DNA from: Brucella grignonensis | GTDB taxonomy: Bacteria > Pseudomonadota > Alphaproteobacteria > Rhizobiales > Rhizobiaceae | Reading direction: 5' to 3' | Length of the DNA stretch: 64,000 bases | NCBI RefSeq assembly: GCF_002252505.1 | Contig: NZ_NNRL01000153.1 | Span: 1 to 64,000, forward strand | Part shown: positions 18,991 to 28,478 of the stretch, piece after piece | Position numbering within the stretch: the stretch's first letter is position 1 | How the letters are laid out: each line of letters begins with the position of its first letter | The notes under the pieces: generated by a model | What the model was told of the DNA's origin: nothing | The model's input: the letters and a program-made list of their open reading frames with translations, nothing else | The model's database searches: none | Position numbers and translations under genes: made by a program

Positions 18991-20493
18991 ATGTTCGAAC
19001 TGCTGACACCGGAAGAAATGGCACGAGCTGATAGCCTGACAATCGATGCCGGAAAACGCGACGGCTTTTCTCTTATGCTTGCTGCAGGTCACGCTGTGGC
19101 GGATGTCGCTCAGCGCATGTTTGTTGGGGAAGGCCCGGTGGCAATTCTATGCGGGCCGGGAAACAATGGCGGTGATGGCTATGTTGCCGCACAATTTCTG
19201 CTTGAGGCTGGACGTGATGTCGTCTGCTTCGGAACAGCGCAACCGCGCCAGGGCAGCGATGCCATGCGGGCGCTTCTCTTTTATAAAGGCGAAGTGCGGC
19301 GCATAAGCGCTTTGATACCTGCAGACTTTATCGGTGTTATTGATGCAATCTATGGTGCCGGGTTGGCGCGTCCTGTGGGAGGGGCAGAGGCTCGTGTGAT
19401 AGAAGCGGTCAATGCGTCGGATATTCCTGTGCTTGCAGTGGATTTGCCGAGCGGGATTTCCGGTGAAAGCGGACAGGTTCTTGGAACGGGGATGCAAGCG
19501 CGGGCGACTGTAACCTTCTTTCGGAAGAAGCCCGGGCATCTGTTGCAGCCTGGCCGAACTCATTGCGGCGTGCTGCATGTCGCAGACATTGGTATTTCTG
19601 ATGATGTACTCAACAAGATAGGCCCTGATACCTTTGAAAATACGCCTGAGCTTTGGCGAGATAGCTTACCTGCGCTTTCAACCAGCGCTCATAAATATAG
19701 CCGCGGCCATGCGGCAGTATTCTCTGGGCCAGCCCATTCGACTGGCGCCGCCCGCCTGTCAGCAATGGCAGCGGCCCGAAGTGGTGCAGGGGCGGTAACG
19801 TTGCTTTCTCCACCTGACGCGCTTTCCACCAATGCAGCGCATCTGACGAGCATTATGGTGCGAGAAACACGCAGCCTCAAAGATATAGAAGCATTTTTGA
19901 TCGACCGAAAAGTCGCTGCCTGCGTGCTGGGACCGGGCTATGGTAGCTCATCATTTGCACGCGATCATGCCTTGATGCTGTTGACAGCCGCTGATGGACG
20001 CGCAGAAAGCTTTAAGGGACTGGTGTTGGATGCGGATGGCATCACGGCATTTGAAAGCAAGCCTGAGCAACTCTTTAACGCGAAGCGCAGTTCACACACC
20101 GCCCTCGTTCTCACACCACATGAGGGTGAATTTCGCCGTCTTTTCCCTGAAATTTCGGTCGAGAATAATCTCTCCAAGACTGATAAAGCCCGTAAAGCAG
20201 CGAAGTGCGCGAATGCAGTGGTGATCTATAAAGGTCCAGATACGGTGATTGCTGCCCCTGATGGGCGAGCCGTTATCAACGCAAATGGCACGCCATTTCT
20301 GGCAACGGCCGGATCGGGCGACGTGCTTTCGGGAATTGTTTGCGGATTGCTTTCACAGGGAATGCCTGCCTTTGAAGCAGCAAGCGCCGCCGCGTGGGTC
20401 CATGCTGATGCCGCCCGGCGTTTTGGCCATGGGCTTATCGCAGAAGATTTGCCAAACCAGTTGCCTGCGGTCTGGTCCGGGTTAACGCCCTGA
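18991..20493 (+). CDS. nnrD: Bifunctional NAD(P)H-hydrate epimerase / ADP-dependent NAD(P)H-hydrate dehydratase
   Basis: This 500-residue protein joins a YjeF_N epimerase domain (about 1-215; GPGNNGGDGYVAA) to a carbohydrate-kinase-like dehydratase domain (about 225-500; NGTPFLATAGSGDVLSGIVCG). Together they repair hydrated NAD(P)H. The last residues overlap, on the opposite strand, the end of the small exported protein gene by 12 bases. Confidence 0.96.
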   Translation: MFELLTPEEMARADSLTIDAGKRDGFSLMLAAGHAVADVAQRMFVGEGPVAILCGPGNNGGDGYVAAQFLLEAGRDVVCFGTAQPRQGSDAMRALLFYKGEVRRISALIPADFIGVIDAIYGAGLARPVGGAEARVIEAVNASDIPVLAVDLPSGISGESGQVLGTGMQARATVTFFRKKPGHLLQPGRTHCGVLHVADIGISDDVLNKIGPDTFENTPELWRDSLPALSTSAHKYSRGHAAVFSGPAHSTGAARLSAMAAARSGAGAVTLLSPPDALSTNAAHLTSIMVRETRSLKDIEAFLIDRKVAACVLGPGYGSSSFARDHALMLLTAADGRAESFKGLVLDADGITAFESKPEQLFNAKRSSHTALVLTPHEGEFRRLFPEISVENNLSKTDKARKAAKCANAVVIYKGPDTVIAAPDGRAVINANGTPFLATAGSGDVLSGIVCGLLSQGMPAFEAASAAAWVHADAARRFGHGLIAEDLPNQLPAVWSGLTP

Positions 20494-20748
20494 ACTGCGG
20501 CTGCCTCCGGTGCCGACATCGACCGTAATGCTGCCGGAGATCGAAACATCGGTATTGCCGATGCGGAAATTCTTCCATGTTCCAGCAGCCTGAGAGTTAG
20601 GTTCCGGCACAGGTGGAGGAGCCGAAACGATCGGCTTCTGTGGTTCTACGCCGGGAAGACCAGTAGGTGACGGATCATTTGCAAAAGCGCTTGCTGATAA
20701 TACCGTTGAGAAAACAGCAGTAAATATAAGAAATCGCTTCATAATCAT
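20482..20748 (-). CDS. Small exported protein of unknown function
   Basis: This 88-residue protein has a signal peptide (MKRFLIFTAVFSTVLSASAFA, cleaved after about residue 23). A proline-rich stretch with PPPVPEP follows, then a short tail with GNTDVSISGSITVDVGTGG. I do not recognise a family. The start may be the ATG at 20748 (AAGGCG upstream) or 20742. It lies 11 bases after gph on the same strand and overlaps nnrD tail to tail by 12 bases. Confidence 0.75.
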   Translation of the reverse strand: MIMKRFLIFTAVFSTVLSASAFANDPSPTGLPGVEPQKPIVSAPPPVPEPNSQAAGTWKNFRIGNTDVSISGSITVDVGTGGSRSSGR

Positions 20749-20759
20749 ATCGCCTTATC

Positions 20760-21461
20760 TCAGACTTTATCTGCGACTGCTTCCAACAACTGTTCGGCCA
20801 TTTCCAACGTGAACGCGTCATAATGAGATATGACGCGGCTTGGCTCATAGTGCTGCACTGGCAAATCAGTATAACCGAAATCAACCGCAACGACAGGAAT
20901 ACCTGCAGCCTTGGCCGTGTCGATATCGGTGCGGCTGTCTCCAACCATCACCGCGCGGTCACGATTTCCACCGGCTTTGGCGATTGTTTCCGTCAGATGA
21001 CGCGGATCGGGCTTACGGAAAGCAAAAGTGTCGGCACCGCAGATAGCGGCAAAGCGGTGCGCTTCGCCCATTGAAGTCAACAGCTTGATGGAAAGGGCTT
21101 CAAATTTGTTTGTGCATACGGCGAGCGTATATCCGTTCGCAGAGAAGCGGTCCATTGCTTCCAGAACACCGGGATAGAACGTCGAATGCCCCGGCATATG
21201 CGCTGCATAGTGCTCGCGAAATTCTTCAACCAGATGATCGAGTTTCACATCGTCTATCTGCTTCTGTTGTGCAGCAAAGGCGCGCTCAATCATGACGCGG
21301 CCACCTTGTCCGACGAAACGGCGCAGGGAATCCTTGTCAGCAGTATGCAAACCTGAAATCGCAAGACAATGATTTAAGCTATCCAAAAGGTCCGGCGCTG
21401 TTTCAACCAATGTACCGTCGAGGTCGAAAACGATGATAGGCTTGGAATTTACAGCGGACAT
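20760..21461 (-). CDS. gph: HAD family hydrolase, probable phosphoglycolate phosphatase
   Basis: This 233-residue HAD-IA phosphatase has motif I VFDLDGTLVETAPDL, motif II in AVCTNKFEALS, Lys in AFRKPDPRHL, and motif IV VMVGDSRTDIDTA. This matches the Gph group, which removes 2-phosphoglycolate formed during DNA repair or oxygenation. It is distinct from the HAD protein at 15046. The small exported protein gene follows closely. Confidence 0.88.
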   Translation of the reverse strand: MSAVNSKPIIVFDLDGTLVETAPDLLDSLNHCLAISGLHTADKDSLRRFVGQGGRVMIERAFAAQQKQIDDVKLDHLVEEFREHYAAHMPGHSTFYPGVLEAMDRFSANGYTLAVCTNKFEALSIKLLTSMGEAHRFAAICGADTFAFRKPDPRHLTETIAKAGGNRDRAVMVGDSRTDIDTAKAAGIPVVAVDFGYTDLPVQHYEPSRVISHYDAFTLEMAEQLLEAVADKV

Positions 21462-21819
21462 ATGATTTCCTTCAGGAATGAGACTTGCGAGCGCATTTCT
21501 AATCGTTGTTTCAAATAGGCTAAACTTCGCGCAGAAACGAGGGCCTATCGCAAAAATCGCGATATTTTGTATTGAGTGCTTTGTTGCGCTGCACGCTCAT
21601 GCTAGAGGCGTTCTCGGAGCCGGATGAGAATCCGCTAGTGGTCTGATTCCGATATTTGTATCCCTTTGTAACAAGCGTCGAGCAAATATCGGAATCAAAA
21701 AGACCACTAGGAACCGTATTAAACTAGTGGATTTTTCGAATTTGACGTTTGAAACAGCATCTCACTCGGTCGGGATTCAAACGTCAAATTCAATCCACTA
21801 GGAAATCAGGAATTCAGGC
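21462..21819. other. Divergent intergenic region gph / rpiA holding a palindromic repeat
   Basis: No gene is seen. Positions 21635-21801 are a two-module palindromic element ending 18 bases before the rpiA start, so the rpiA ribosome site and leader lie at or within it. The gph promoter must lie between 21462 and 21634. Confidence 0.5.
21635..21801 (+). repeat. Two-module palindromic repeat, copy B (well preserved)
   Basis: Module 1 (21635-21710) begins CTAGTGGTCTGATTCCGATA and ends TCGGAATCAAAAAGACCACTAG. Module 2 (21724-21801) begins CTAGTGGATTTTTCGAATTTG and ends with the complementary CAAATTCAATCCACTAG. Each module is an imperfect palindrome bounded by CTAGTGG/CCACTAG. The same arrangement is at 1321-1487, and a lone module 1 in reverse orientation is at 49126-49201. 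I know no name for it with certainty. Confidence 0.8.
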
Positions 21820-22518
21820 ATGGATGAAGCACGCAAGCTGAAGATCGCCGCTGCAGCAGAGGCATTGACGCACGTCAAGGACGGAATGCGTCTGGGAATT
21901 GGAACCGGTTCTACCGCCGAAGAATTTGTACGGCTGCTCGCCGAAAAAGTAAGTGGCGGCTTCAAGATCATCGGTGTGCCGACTTCCGAACGTACCGCTG
22001 CTCTTTGCACTGAACTCGGTGTTCCTCTGACGACCCTCGAAGAAACTCCACATCTCGATCTCACCGTTGACGGTGCGGACGAGTTGGATGTGAACCTGAC
22101 CCTCATCAAGGGGGGCGGTGGTGCCTTGTTGCGCGAAAAGATCGTTGCAGCTGCTTCCGATTCAGTGATTGTTATTGCGGACGGATCGAAAGTGGTTGAA
22201 ACACTTGGCCGTTTTCCTTTGCCAATTGAAGTCAATCGCTTTGGCCTTGGCGCAACTTTACGCGGTATTGAGATGGCTGCATCGCAATGCGGCCTTGCAG
22301 GTCCACTGGTCCTGCGGTTAAAAGATGGCTCGCCGTTTGTAACGGATGGTGGACATTATATCGTGGATGCATCTTTTGGCCGCATTCACGATCCAAAGAT
22401 TCTATCTGACGCTCTCTTCGCCATACCGGGTGTTGTTGAGCATGGACTTTTCATCGGACTGGCAAATGCCGCGGTTATCGCAGGCGCTGACGGCATCCGA
22501 ACCATGAACCGGCCTTGA
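21820..22518 (+). CDS. rpiA: Ribose-5-phosphate isomerase A
   Basis: This 232-residue enzyme interconverts ribose 5-phosphate and ribulose 5-phosphate in the pentose phosphate pathway. It shows [23 protein letters not shown] and [14 protein letters not shown], the RpiA substrate and catalytic loops. The rpiA, DUF2059 and gor order follows on the plus strand. Confidence 0.97.
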   Translation: MDEARKLKIAAAAEALTHVKDGMRLGIGTGSTAEEFVRLLAEKVSGGFKIIGVPTSERTAALCTELGVPLTTLEETPHLDLTVDGADELDVNLTLIKGGGGALLREKIVAAASDSVIVIADGSKVVETLGRFPLPIEVNRFGLGATLRGIEMAASQCGLAGPLVLRLKDGSPFVTDGGHYIVDASFGRIHDPKILSDALFAIPGVVEHGLFIGLANAAVIAGADGIRTMNRP

Positions 22519-22556
22519 AACGCCGACAAGAATTGTTTGAACGGAGTACTGACCAT

Positions 22557-23099
22557 ATGATCCCGGCAACTGGCTTCCGCCGTCTGATTGCACCGTTTTC
22601 CGCACTCGTCCTGATGTCAGGCGTTCATGCGGCCTCTGCTCAGGAGATTTCAGCATCTCATCTGGAAGCTGCACGTGCAGCAATCTCCTCGATCAATGCC
22701 ACCGAGCAGTTCGACGAGATCCTGCCGAGTGCTGCGCGCGCCCTTAAGGGTGAGCTCATTCAGAAAGATCCAAACCTTGAAGCACTCATCACCAAGACGG
22801 TTGATGACAAGGCTCTGGCTCTTGCAGCCCGCCGTGCAGATCTCGAAACCGAATCTGCCCGCGCTTATGCAAATGCGTTCAGCGAAGACGAACTCAAGGC
22901 AATTGCAGCTTTCTACACGTCGGACGCTGGCAAGAAGCTTCTTGCAGAAGGCCCAATCGTGACGCGTGAAGTCGTCAAGGCCGCCAACATCTGGCAGAAT
23001 GGCATTGCGCGCGATCTCGCAACATCTGTTGCAGAAGTTCTCGCAGCACAGGCCGGCGCAACTGCTGCCCCAGCTCCTGAACAGCCAGCTCAGCAGTAA
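22557..23099 (+). CDS. DUF2059 domain exported protein
   Basis: This 180-residue protein has an N-terminal signal peptide (LIAPFSALVLMSGVHAASAQ) and a helical DUF2059 domain (AFSEDELKAIAAFYTSDAGKK). It ends in an Ala/Pro-rich tail APAPEQPAQQ. The function is unknown; the domain is typical of periplasmic helical proteins. The ATG at 22557 follows GGAG by about 10 bases, better than the earlier TTG at 22515. It lies 38 bases after rpiA. Confidence 0.88.
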   Translation: MIPATGFRRLIAPFSALVLMSGVHAASAQEISASHLEAARAAISSINATEQFDEILPSAARALKGELIQKDPNLEALITKTVDDKALALAARRADLETESARAYANAFSEDELKAIAAFYTSDAGKKLLAEGPIVTREVVKAANIWQNGIARDLATSVAEVLAAQAGATAAPAPEQPAQQ

Positions 23100-23120
23100 T
23101 TCGCTATTGTAACGCAGATT

Positions 23121-23156
23121 TTAAAAGCCCGGCTACTTGGCCGGGCTTTTTCTTTT
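23121..23156 (+). terminator. Intrinsic terminator after the DUF2059 gene
   Basis: AAAAGCCCGGC and GCCGGGCTTTT pair around a short loop (about 23123-23150), followed by TTCTTTT. It ends the rpiA-DUF2059 transcript. Confidence 0.9.
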
Positions 23157-23177
23157 GCTTACATAGGTTTCAACATG

Positions 23178-23277
23178 AGAGCGCATCCGGAAAAATGTTA
23201 AGCGGTTTTCGGGAAAAATGCGCGTTTAACAAAGGATTAGAGCGCCAATCTGATGCAATCAGATTGAAACGCGCTCC
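23178..23277 (+). repeat. RIME-like repeat, copy 4
   Basis: It runs from AGAGCGCATCCGGAAAAATG to GATTGAAACGCGCTC, with an internal AGAGCGCCAATCTGATGC. It belongs to the same subfamily as copies 1, 5 and 6, with several substitutions. It sits between the terminator and gor, ending about 22 bases before the gor start. Confidence 0.82.
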
Positions 23278-23298
23278 AGATTTTGAACGGAGAACACC

Positions 23299-24693
23299 AT
23301 GGCCGGCTACGATTATGATCTTTTTGTTATCGGCGGTGGCTCCGGTGGAGTGCGAGCAGGGCGTCTTGCTGGCGCCATGGGCAAAAAGGTAGGATTGGCC
23401 GAAGAATATCGTATGGGCGGGACCTGCGTCATTCGCGGCTGCGTTCCCAAGAAGCTTTTTGTCTATGCTTCACAGTTTCCCGAGCATTTTGAAGATGCTG
23501 CCGGTTATGGCTGGGAAGTTGGCAAAAGCAGCTTTGACTGGAAGAAGCTGATCGAAGCCAAAGACAAAGAGATCACTCGCCTTGAAGGCCTGTATCGCAA
23601 AGGGCTTGAAAATTCGAAGGTCGATATCTTCGCAAGCCGCGCCGAACTGATCGATGAGCACACAATTGAACTCAAGGCGGACGGGCGCCGCGTAACTGCT
23701 GATCAGATTTTGATCGCGACAGGCGGACATCCAAGCGCACATGAAGCCTTGCCAGGCAACGAATATTGCATCAGCTCCAACGAAGCCTTTCATCTCGAAG
23801 AACTGCCGAAAGCAATCGTGATTGCAGGTGGTGGCTATATCGCTGTCGAATTCGCCAATATTTTCCATGGCCTCGGAGTTGAAACCACGATTGTTTATCG
23901 AGGTAAAGAAATCCTCTCCCGCTTTGATCCAGATATTCGACGCCTGCTTCATGAAACGATGGAAGCAAAGGGTATCAGAATTATTTGCGGTGCGGTTTTC
24001 GAGAAAGTCGAAAAGCAGGCTGATGGCGAGCTGAAAGTTTCGCTGACCAATGGCGAAACGCTGAATGTCGGGCAGGCTATGCTGGCCATTGGTCGCAAGC
24101 CGAATACGCAAGGCCTTGGGTTGGAGAAGGCCGGGGTCAAAACCGATGTGCTTGGCGCAATTGAAGTTGATGATTATTCACGCACCAGCGTCTCTAACAT
24201 CTGGGCTGTTGGTGATGTCATCAACCGTGTTCAACTGACGCCTGTAGCCATCCATGAGGCCATGTGTTTCCTTGAAACAGCCTTCAAAAACAATCCAACG
24301 AAACCCGATCACGAACTGATTGCGACAGCGGTCTTCTCGCAGCCTGAAATCGGCACAGTTGGTTTGCCGGAAGATGAAGCTGCGAAGAAATATCCTGAAC
24401 TGGAAGTTTATCGCGCCTTGTTTCGCCCAATGAAGAACACGCTTTCGGGCCGAAACGAGAAAATGCTGATGAAACTCATTGTAGACGCCAAGAGCCGTAG
24501 GGTTATCGGCGCGCATATAATGGGTCCGGATGCAGGTGAAATGGCACAGTTGCTCGGCATTTCGCTGAAGGCTGGTGCAACGAAGGATGACTTTGATCGC
24601 ACCATGGCGGTCCATCCGACAGCGGCTGAAGAGCTGGTAACGATGTACAAGCCAACCTACCGCGTCGTGAACGGAGAAAGGATCGAAAGCTAA
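23299..24693 (+). CDS. gor: Glutathione-disulfide reductase
   Basis: This 464-residue FAD/NADPH enzyme keeps glutathione reduced. The FAD site is VIGGGSGGVRA (10-20) and the redox-active disulfide is Cys43/Cys48 in GGTCVIRGCVPKK. The NADPH site is VIAGGGYIAVEFA, and the catalytic His is in AVHPTAAEE near the C-terminus. Length and motifs are normal for Gor. Confidence 0.97.
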   Translation: MAGYDYDLFVIGGGSGGVRAGRLAGAMGKKVGLAEEYRMGGTCVIRGCVPKKLFVYASQFPEHFEDAAGYGWEVGKSSFDWKKLIEAKDKEITRLEGLYRKGLENSKVDIFASRAELIDEHTIELKADGRRVTADQILIATGGHPSAHEALPGNEYCISSNEAFHLEELPKAIVIAGGGYIAVEFANIFHGLGVETTIVYRGKEILSRFDPDIRRLLHETMEAKGIRIICGAVFEKVEKQADGELKVSLTNGETLNVGQAMLAIGRKPNTQGLGLEKAGVKTDVLGAIEVDDYSRTSVSNIWAVGDVINRVQLTPVAIHEAMCFLETAFKNNPTKPDHELIATAVFSQPEIGTVGLPEDEAAKKYPELEVYRALFRPMKNTLSGRNEKMLMKLIVDAKSRRVIGAHIMGPDAGEMAQLLGISLKAGATKDDFDRTMAVHPTAAEELVTMYKPTYRVVNGERIES

Positions 24694-24806
24694 TCTTTCG
24701 GGGCCTTTTATCCTGTTAACGATTCTCACTGGTATAAAGCGAGCGTCTGCATTATATCAACGCGGTCACGTATGCCGGTATCCGTGTTCAGGCATTGATT
24801 TGTCTG

Positions 24807-24872
24807 ATGAAGTGGATTCCGGCTTTCGTGTTAAGGAGGAAGCAATCCGAGAGAAATCGCGCGGATAATTAA
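24807..24872 (+). CDS. Possible 21-residue leader ORF upstream of the DAHP synthase gene
   Basis: An ATG at 24807 opens 21 codons, beginning [12 protein letters not shown] and stopping at 24870-24872, 11 bases before the DAHP synthase start. It contains a strong AAGGAGGA, which as a ribosome site has no start codon at the right distance. There is only one Trp and one Phe codon, so it is not a clear attenuation peptide. Chance is a real possibility. Confidence 0.15.
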   Translation: MKWIPAFVLRRKQSERNRADN

Positions 24873-24883
24873 ACAGGTGTGAA

Positions 24884-26263
24884 ATGACGAAGAACTGGAC
24901 CCCGAATTCCTGGAGAGACAAACCGATCAAGCAAGTGCCGTTTTATCCAGACGCACAGGCTTTGACCGATGTTGAGGCTCGCCTTCGTACCTATCCACCG
25001 CTCGTTTTTGCAGGCGAGGCACGCAAGCTCAAATCACAGCTTGCAGACGTTGCTGAAGGCAAGGCATTCCTGCTGCAGGGCGGCGATTGTGCAGAGAGTT
25101 TCGCAGAACATGGCGCGGATAATATTCGCGACTTCTTCCGCGTCTTTTTGCAGATGGCCGTTGTTTTGACATTCGGTGCGTCGAAGCCTGTTGTTAAAGT
25201 TGGCCGTATTGCTGGTCAGTTCGCCAAGCCGCGCTCTTCCGATATGGAAACGCTGAATGGCATTGAGCTGCCTTCATACCGTGGCGATATCATCAACGGC
25301 ATCGAGTTCGATGAAGCATCGCGTATCCCCGACCCACAGCGTCAGGACATGGCTTACCGCCAGTCTGCTGCGACGCTGAACCTGTTGCGTGCATTCGCTC
25401 AGGGTGGTTACGCGAACCTTGAGAATGTGCACCAGTGGATGCTCGGCTTTGTTGGCAAGAGCCCGCAGGCAGAGCGTTATGCAGCTCTCGCTCAGCGCAT
25501 CTCCGAGACGATGAACTTCATGCGTGCGATCGGCATCACAGCGGACAGCAATCATTCGCTGCGTGAAACCGATTTCTACACCAGCCATGAAGCACTGCTG
25601 CTTGGCTATGAAGAGGCGCTGACACGCGTCGATTCAACGTCCGGCGACTGGTACGGCACTTCCGGTCACATGATCTGGATTGGTGACCGCACACGTCAGG
25701 CTGATCATGCGCATATCGAATATTGCCGTGGCATCAAAAACCCGCTTGGTCTGAAATGCGGTCCGTCGTTGCAGCCGGATGATCTCATCCGTCTGATCGA
25801 CCTTCTCAATCCTGAAAACGAAGCAGGGCGCCTGACGCTTATTGCTCGTTTCGGCTACGACAAGGTCGGCGATCATCTGCCACAGCTTATCCGCGCTGTT
25901 GAACGTGAAGGCCGCAAGGTTGTTTGGTCTTGCGATCCGATGCATGGCAACACGATCACCGCTGGCGGTTACAAGACGCGTCCGTTCGACCGCATCCTCA
26001 AGGAAGTGGAATCCTTCTTCGCAATCCATCGCGCTGAAGGTTCGCATCCAGGTGGTATCCATGTCGAAATGACCGGCAAGAACGTCACGGAATGCACGGG
26101 CGGCGCCCGCGCAATTTCGGCAGAAGACCTGCACGACCGTTACCACACGCATTGCGACCCACGCCTGAATGCAGATCAGGCGCTTGAGCTGGCCTTCCTT
26201 CTGGCAGAGCTTCTCAAGAAGGAACGTGATTTGGGTTCGGAAAAGCAGGCCGTTAACGCCTGA
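24884..26263 (+). CDS. Class II 3-deoxy-7-phosphoheptulonate (DAHP) synthase
   Basis: This 459-residue plant/type II DAHP synthase condenses phosphoenolpyruvate and erythrose 4-phosphate in the first shikimate step. It begins [21 protein letters not shown] and has [35 protein letters not shown] and [18 protein letters not shown]. Those stretches are metal and substrate sites in the family. It is unrelated to E. coli AroF/G/H. The start has AGGTG 5 bases upstream. Confidence 0.96.
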   Translation: MTKNWTPNSWRDKPIKQVPFYPDAQALTDVEARLRTYPPLVFAGEARKLKSQLADVAEGKAFLLQGGDCAESFAEHGADNIRDFFRVFLQMAVVLTFGASKPVVKVGRIAGQFAKPRSSDMETLNGIELPSYRGDIINGIEFDEASRIPDPQRQDMAYRQSAATLNLLRAFAQGGYANLENVHQWMLGFVGKSPQAERYAALAQRISETMNFMRAIGITADSNHSLRETDFYTSHEALLLGYEEALTRVDSTSGDWYGTSGHMIWIGDRTRQADHAHIEYCRGIKNPLGLKCGPSLQPDDLIRLIDLLNPENEAGRLTLIARFGYDKVGDHLPQLIRAVEREGRKVVWSCDPMHGNTITAGGYKTRPFDRILKEVESFFAIHRAEGSHPGGIHVEMTGKNVTECTGGARAISAEDLHDRYHTHCDPRLNADQALELAFLLAELLKKERDLGSEKQAVNA

Positions 26264-26373
26264 TCGGAATAAGTCACTTTTTAGTTTGCGCGGGGCGGAG
26301 GAAATATCCTTCGCCCTGTTGCATTTAAACTGGACTCACTTATTGATTTTCACGAAAGCTGATAGGGGCATCG

Positions 26374-26724
26374 ATGAAGCGAATTTTACTGGCGTTTCTC
26401 AATTCAATGCGTGCTCTCAAGCACTTAGCTCGGCATGAAAAGGCAGTTCAACAAGAACTCGTTCTGTTTCTGATCTCGTTGCCCGTTGCATTTTTTCTGG
26501 CTCCGAGCTGCCTTGCATTCCTGATGATGACAGGGTCGATCCTGTTTCTCATTCTGGTCGAAGTGCTGAACACTGGCATTGAAGCGACCTGCGATGCTGT
26601 CTCCCGCGATTTTCATAAGGAGATTCAGATTGCCAAGGATTGTGGATCTCTTGCCGTATTGATCGCCATTGTTTTTGTAGCCATCACATGGGGCTATGTA
26701 CTCTTCACAACCTATCTGATCTGA
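26374..26724 (+). CDS. dgkA: Diacylglycerol kinase (DgkA, small membrane type)
   Basis: This 116-residue integral membrane protein has three helices and the DgkA signature EVLNTGIEATCDAVSRDFHKE followed by AKDCGSLAV. It phosphorylates diacylglycerol released from phospholipids, for example when phosphoglycerol groups decorate periplasmic glucans. The cyclic-glucan exporter gene elsewhere in the window makes that link plausible, but it is inference. Confidence 0.93.
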   Translation: MKRILLAFLNSMRALKHLARHEKAVQQELVLFLISLPVAFFLAPSCLAFLMMTGSILFLILVEVLNTGIEATCDAVSRDFHKEIQIAKDCGSLAVLIAIVFVAITWGYVLFTTYLI

Positions 26725-26817
26725 CAAAGAACAGTCGTTCTTCCACTCCATCCGTTGCAATTAATTGCACAAGCGCGTTAAAGCTTGGGCATGATCAGCG
26801 CTAGCGAGAATCTCGAT

Positions 26818-28470
26818 ATGCTTCGTATTGCTGTTGCACAGCTCAATCCTGTTATGGGCGACATTGCCGGAAATCTTGCCAAGGCTCGTAAGGCACGCGC
26901 AGAAGCTGCCAAATTAAATGCCGACCTCGTGATGTTCACCGAGTTGTTCATCGCAGGCTATCCGCCTGAGGATCTTGTTCTGAAAACAGCCTTTGTTGCA
27001 GCTTGTGAAAAGGCAGTGACAGAGCTTGCTAAGGATACAGCTGACGGTGGCCCAGGCGTTATCATCGGCACGCCATTGCAACGTGATAGTGGCTTGCACA
27101 ATTCTATCGCTGTTCTCGACGGTGGCGAAATCATCGCCGAACGTTTTAAGGTTGATCTGCCGAATTACGGCGAGTTTGACGAAAAGCGCGTTTTTCAGCC
27201 CGGACTGATGCCGGGACCTGTGAATTTCCGTGGTGTTCGCATCGGTATTCCGATTTGCGAAGATATCTGGGGCGATATGGGCGTAGCGGAAACTTTGGCT
27301 GAAAGTGGCGCAGAATTCCTATTGGTTCCAAACGGTTCGCCTTATCATCGCGCCAAGATTGAGCGTCGCTATCAGGTTGTGCTGAAACAGGTTATCGAAA
27401 CCGAACTTCCAATGCTCTATGCCAATCAGGTTGGCGGGCAGGACGAACTGGTCTTCGACGGCGGTTCCTTTGTGTTCAATACGGACAAGACCCTTAGCCT
27501 GCAGATGCCGCAATTTGCAGAAGCGATCGCGCTGACCGTCTGGAAGCGGGATGGTGACGGATGGCATTGCGAAGCAGCCGAAAAGGCAAAGCTGCCGGAA
27601 GGTCTGGAAGCTGATTATGCAGCCTGTATGCTGGGCCTGCGTGATTACGTGAACAAGAACGGCTTCAAGGATGTCGTGCTTGGTTTGTCTGGTGGTATCG
27701 ACTCGGCGATCTGTACGGCGTTGGGTGTCGATGCATTGGGTAAGGATCGTGTGCGTTGTGTGATGCTGCCCTATCGTTACACGTCGGAAGAGTCGCTGAA
27801 AGATGCAGCCGATTGCGCGAAAGCGCTCGGCGTGCGTTACGATATCGTGCCGATCGCAGAGCCCGTCGAAGGCTTCCTGTCTGCATTGAAGCCAATGTTT
27901 GAAGGCACTGAAAGTGGCGTTACCGAAGAAAATCTGCAAAGCCGTGCGCGCGGCACCATTCTTATGGCGATCTCCAACAAGTTCGGCTCAATGGTCGTGA
28001 CTACGGGCAACAAGTCTGAAATGTCGGTGGGCTATGCAACGCTTTATGGCGACATGAATGGTGGCTTCAACCCCATCAAGGATGTCTATAAGATGCAGGT
28101 CTATGCGTTGTCTGAGTGGCGCAACAGCAACGTTCCGGTTGGCAGCCTTGGTCCTTCTGGCGAAGTGATCCCGCAGAATATCATTTCGAAGGCACCGTCT
28201 GCTGAACTGCGCGAAAACCAGACCGATCAGGACAGTCTGCCGCCTTATCCGGTGCTGGACGACATTCTCGAATGCCTCGTTGAAAATGAGATGAGTAACG
28301 CAGAGATTGTCGCACGTGGTCATGCGCTTGAAACCGTGCAACGCATCGAACATCTGCTCAATCTGGCTGAGTACAAGCGCCGGCAATCCGCGCCCGGTGT
28401 CAAAATTACCAAGAAGAATTTCGGACGTGATCGTCGTTATCCAATAACGAACCGCTTCCGCGACCGCTGA
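26818..28470 (+). CDS. nadE: Glutamine-dependent NAD+ synthetase
   Basis: This protein of about 550 residues joins an N-terminal nitrilase-type glutaminase domain (Cys in PICEDIWGD, Glu in [13 protein letters not shown]) to a C-terminal NAD synthetase domain (P-loop [13 protein letters not shown]). It makes NAD+ from deamido-NAD+. The ATG at 26818 ([11 protein letters not shown]) is chosen as the family start with GAGA upstream; ATG 26791 would add nine residues. Confidence 0.95.
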   Translation: MLRIAVAQLNPVMGDIAGNLAKARKARAEAAKLNADLVMFTELFIAGYPPEDLVLKTAFVAACEKAVTELAKDTADGGPGVIIGTPLQRDSGLHNSIAVLDGGEIIAERFKVDLPNYGEFDEKRVFQPGLMPGPVNFRGVRIGIPICEDIWGDMGVAETLAESGAEFLLVPNGSPYHRAKIERRYQVVLKQVIETELPMLYANQVGGQDELVFDGGSFVFNTDKTLSLQMPQFAEAIALTVWKRDGDGWHCEAAEKAKLPEGLEADYAACMLGLRDYVNKNGFKDVVLGLSGGIDSAICTALGVDALGKDRVRCVMLPYRYTSEESLKDAADCAKALGVRYDIVPIAEPVEGFLSALKPMFEGTESGVTEENLQSRARGTILMAISNKFGSMVVTTGNKSEMSVGYATLYGDMNGGFNPIKDVYKMQVYALSEWRNSNVPVGSLGPSGEVIPQNIISKAPSAELRENQTDQDSLPPYPVLDDILECLVENEMSNAEIVARGHALETVQRIEHLLNLAEYKRRQSAPGVKITKKNFGRDRRYPITNRFRDR

Positions 28471-28478
28471 AAGATTTT

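Noticed and set aside
26293..26317. Hairpin after the DAHP synthase gene (GGGCGGAGGA / TCCTTCGCCC)
   Set aside because: The stem has a wobble and no T-run follows, so it is not a convincing terminator.
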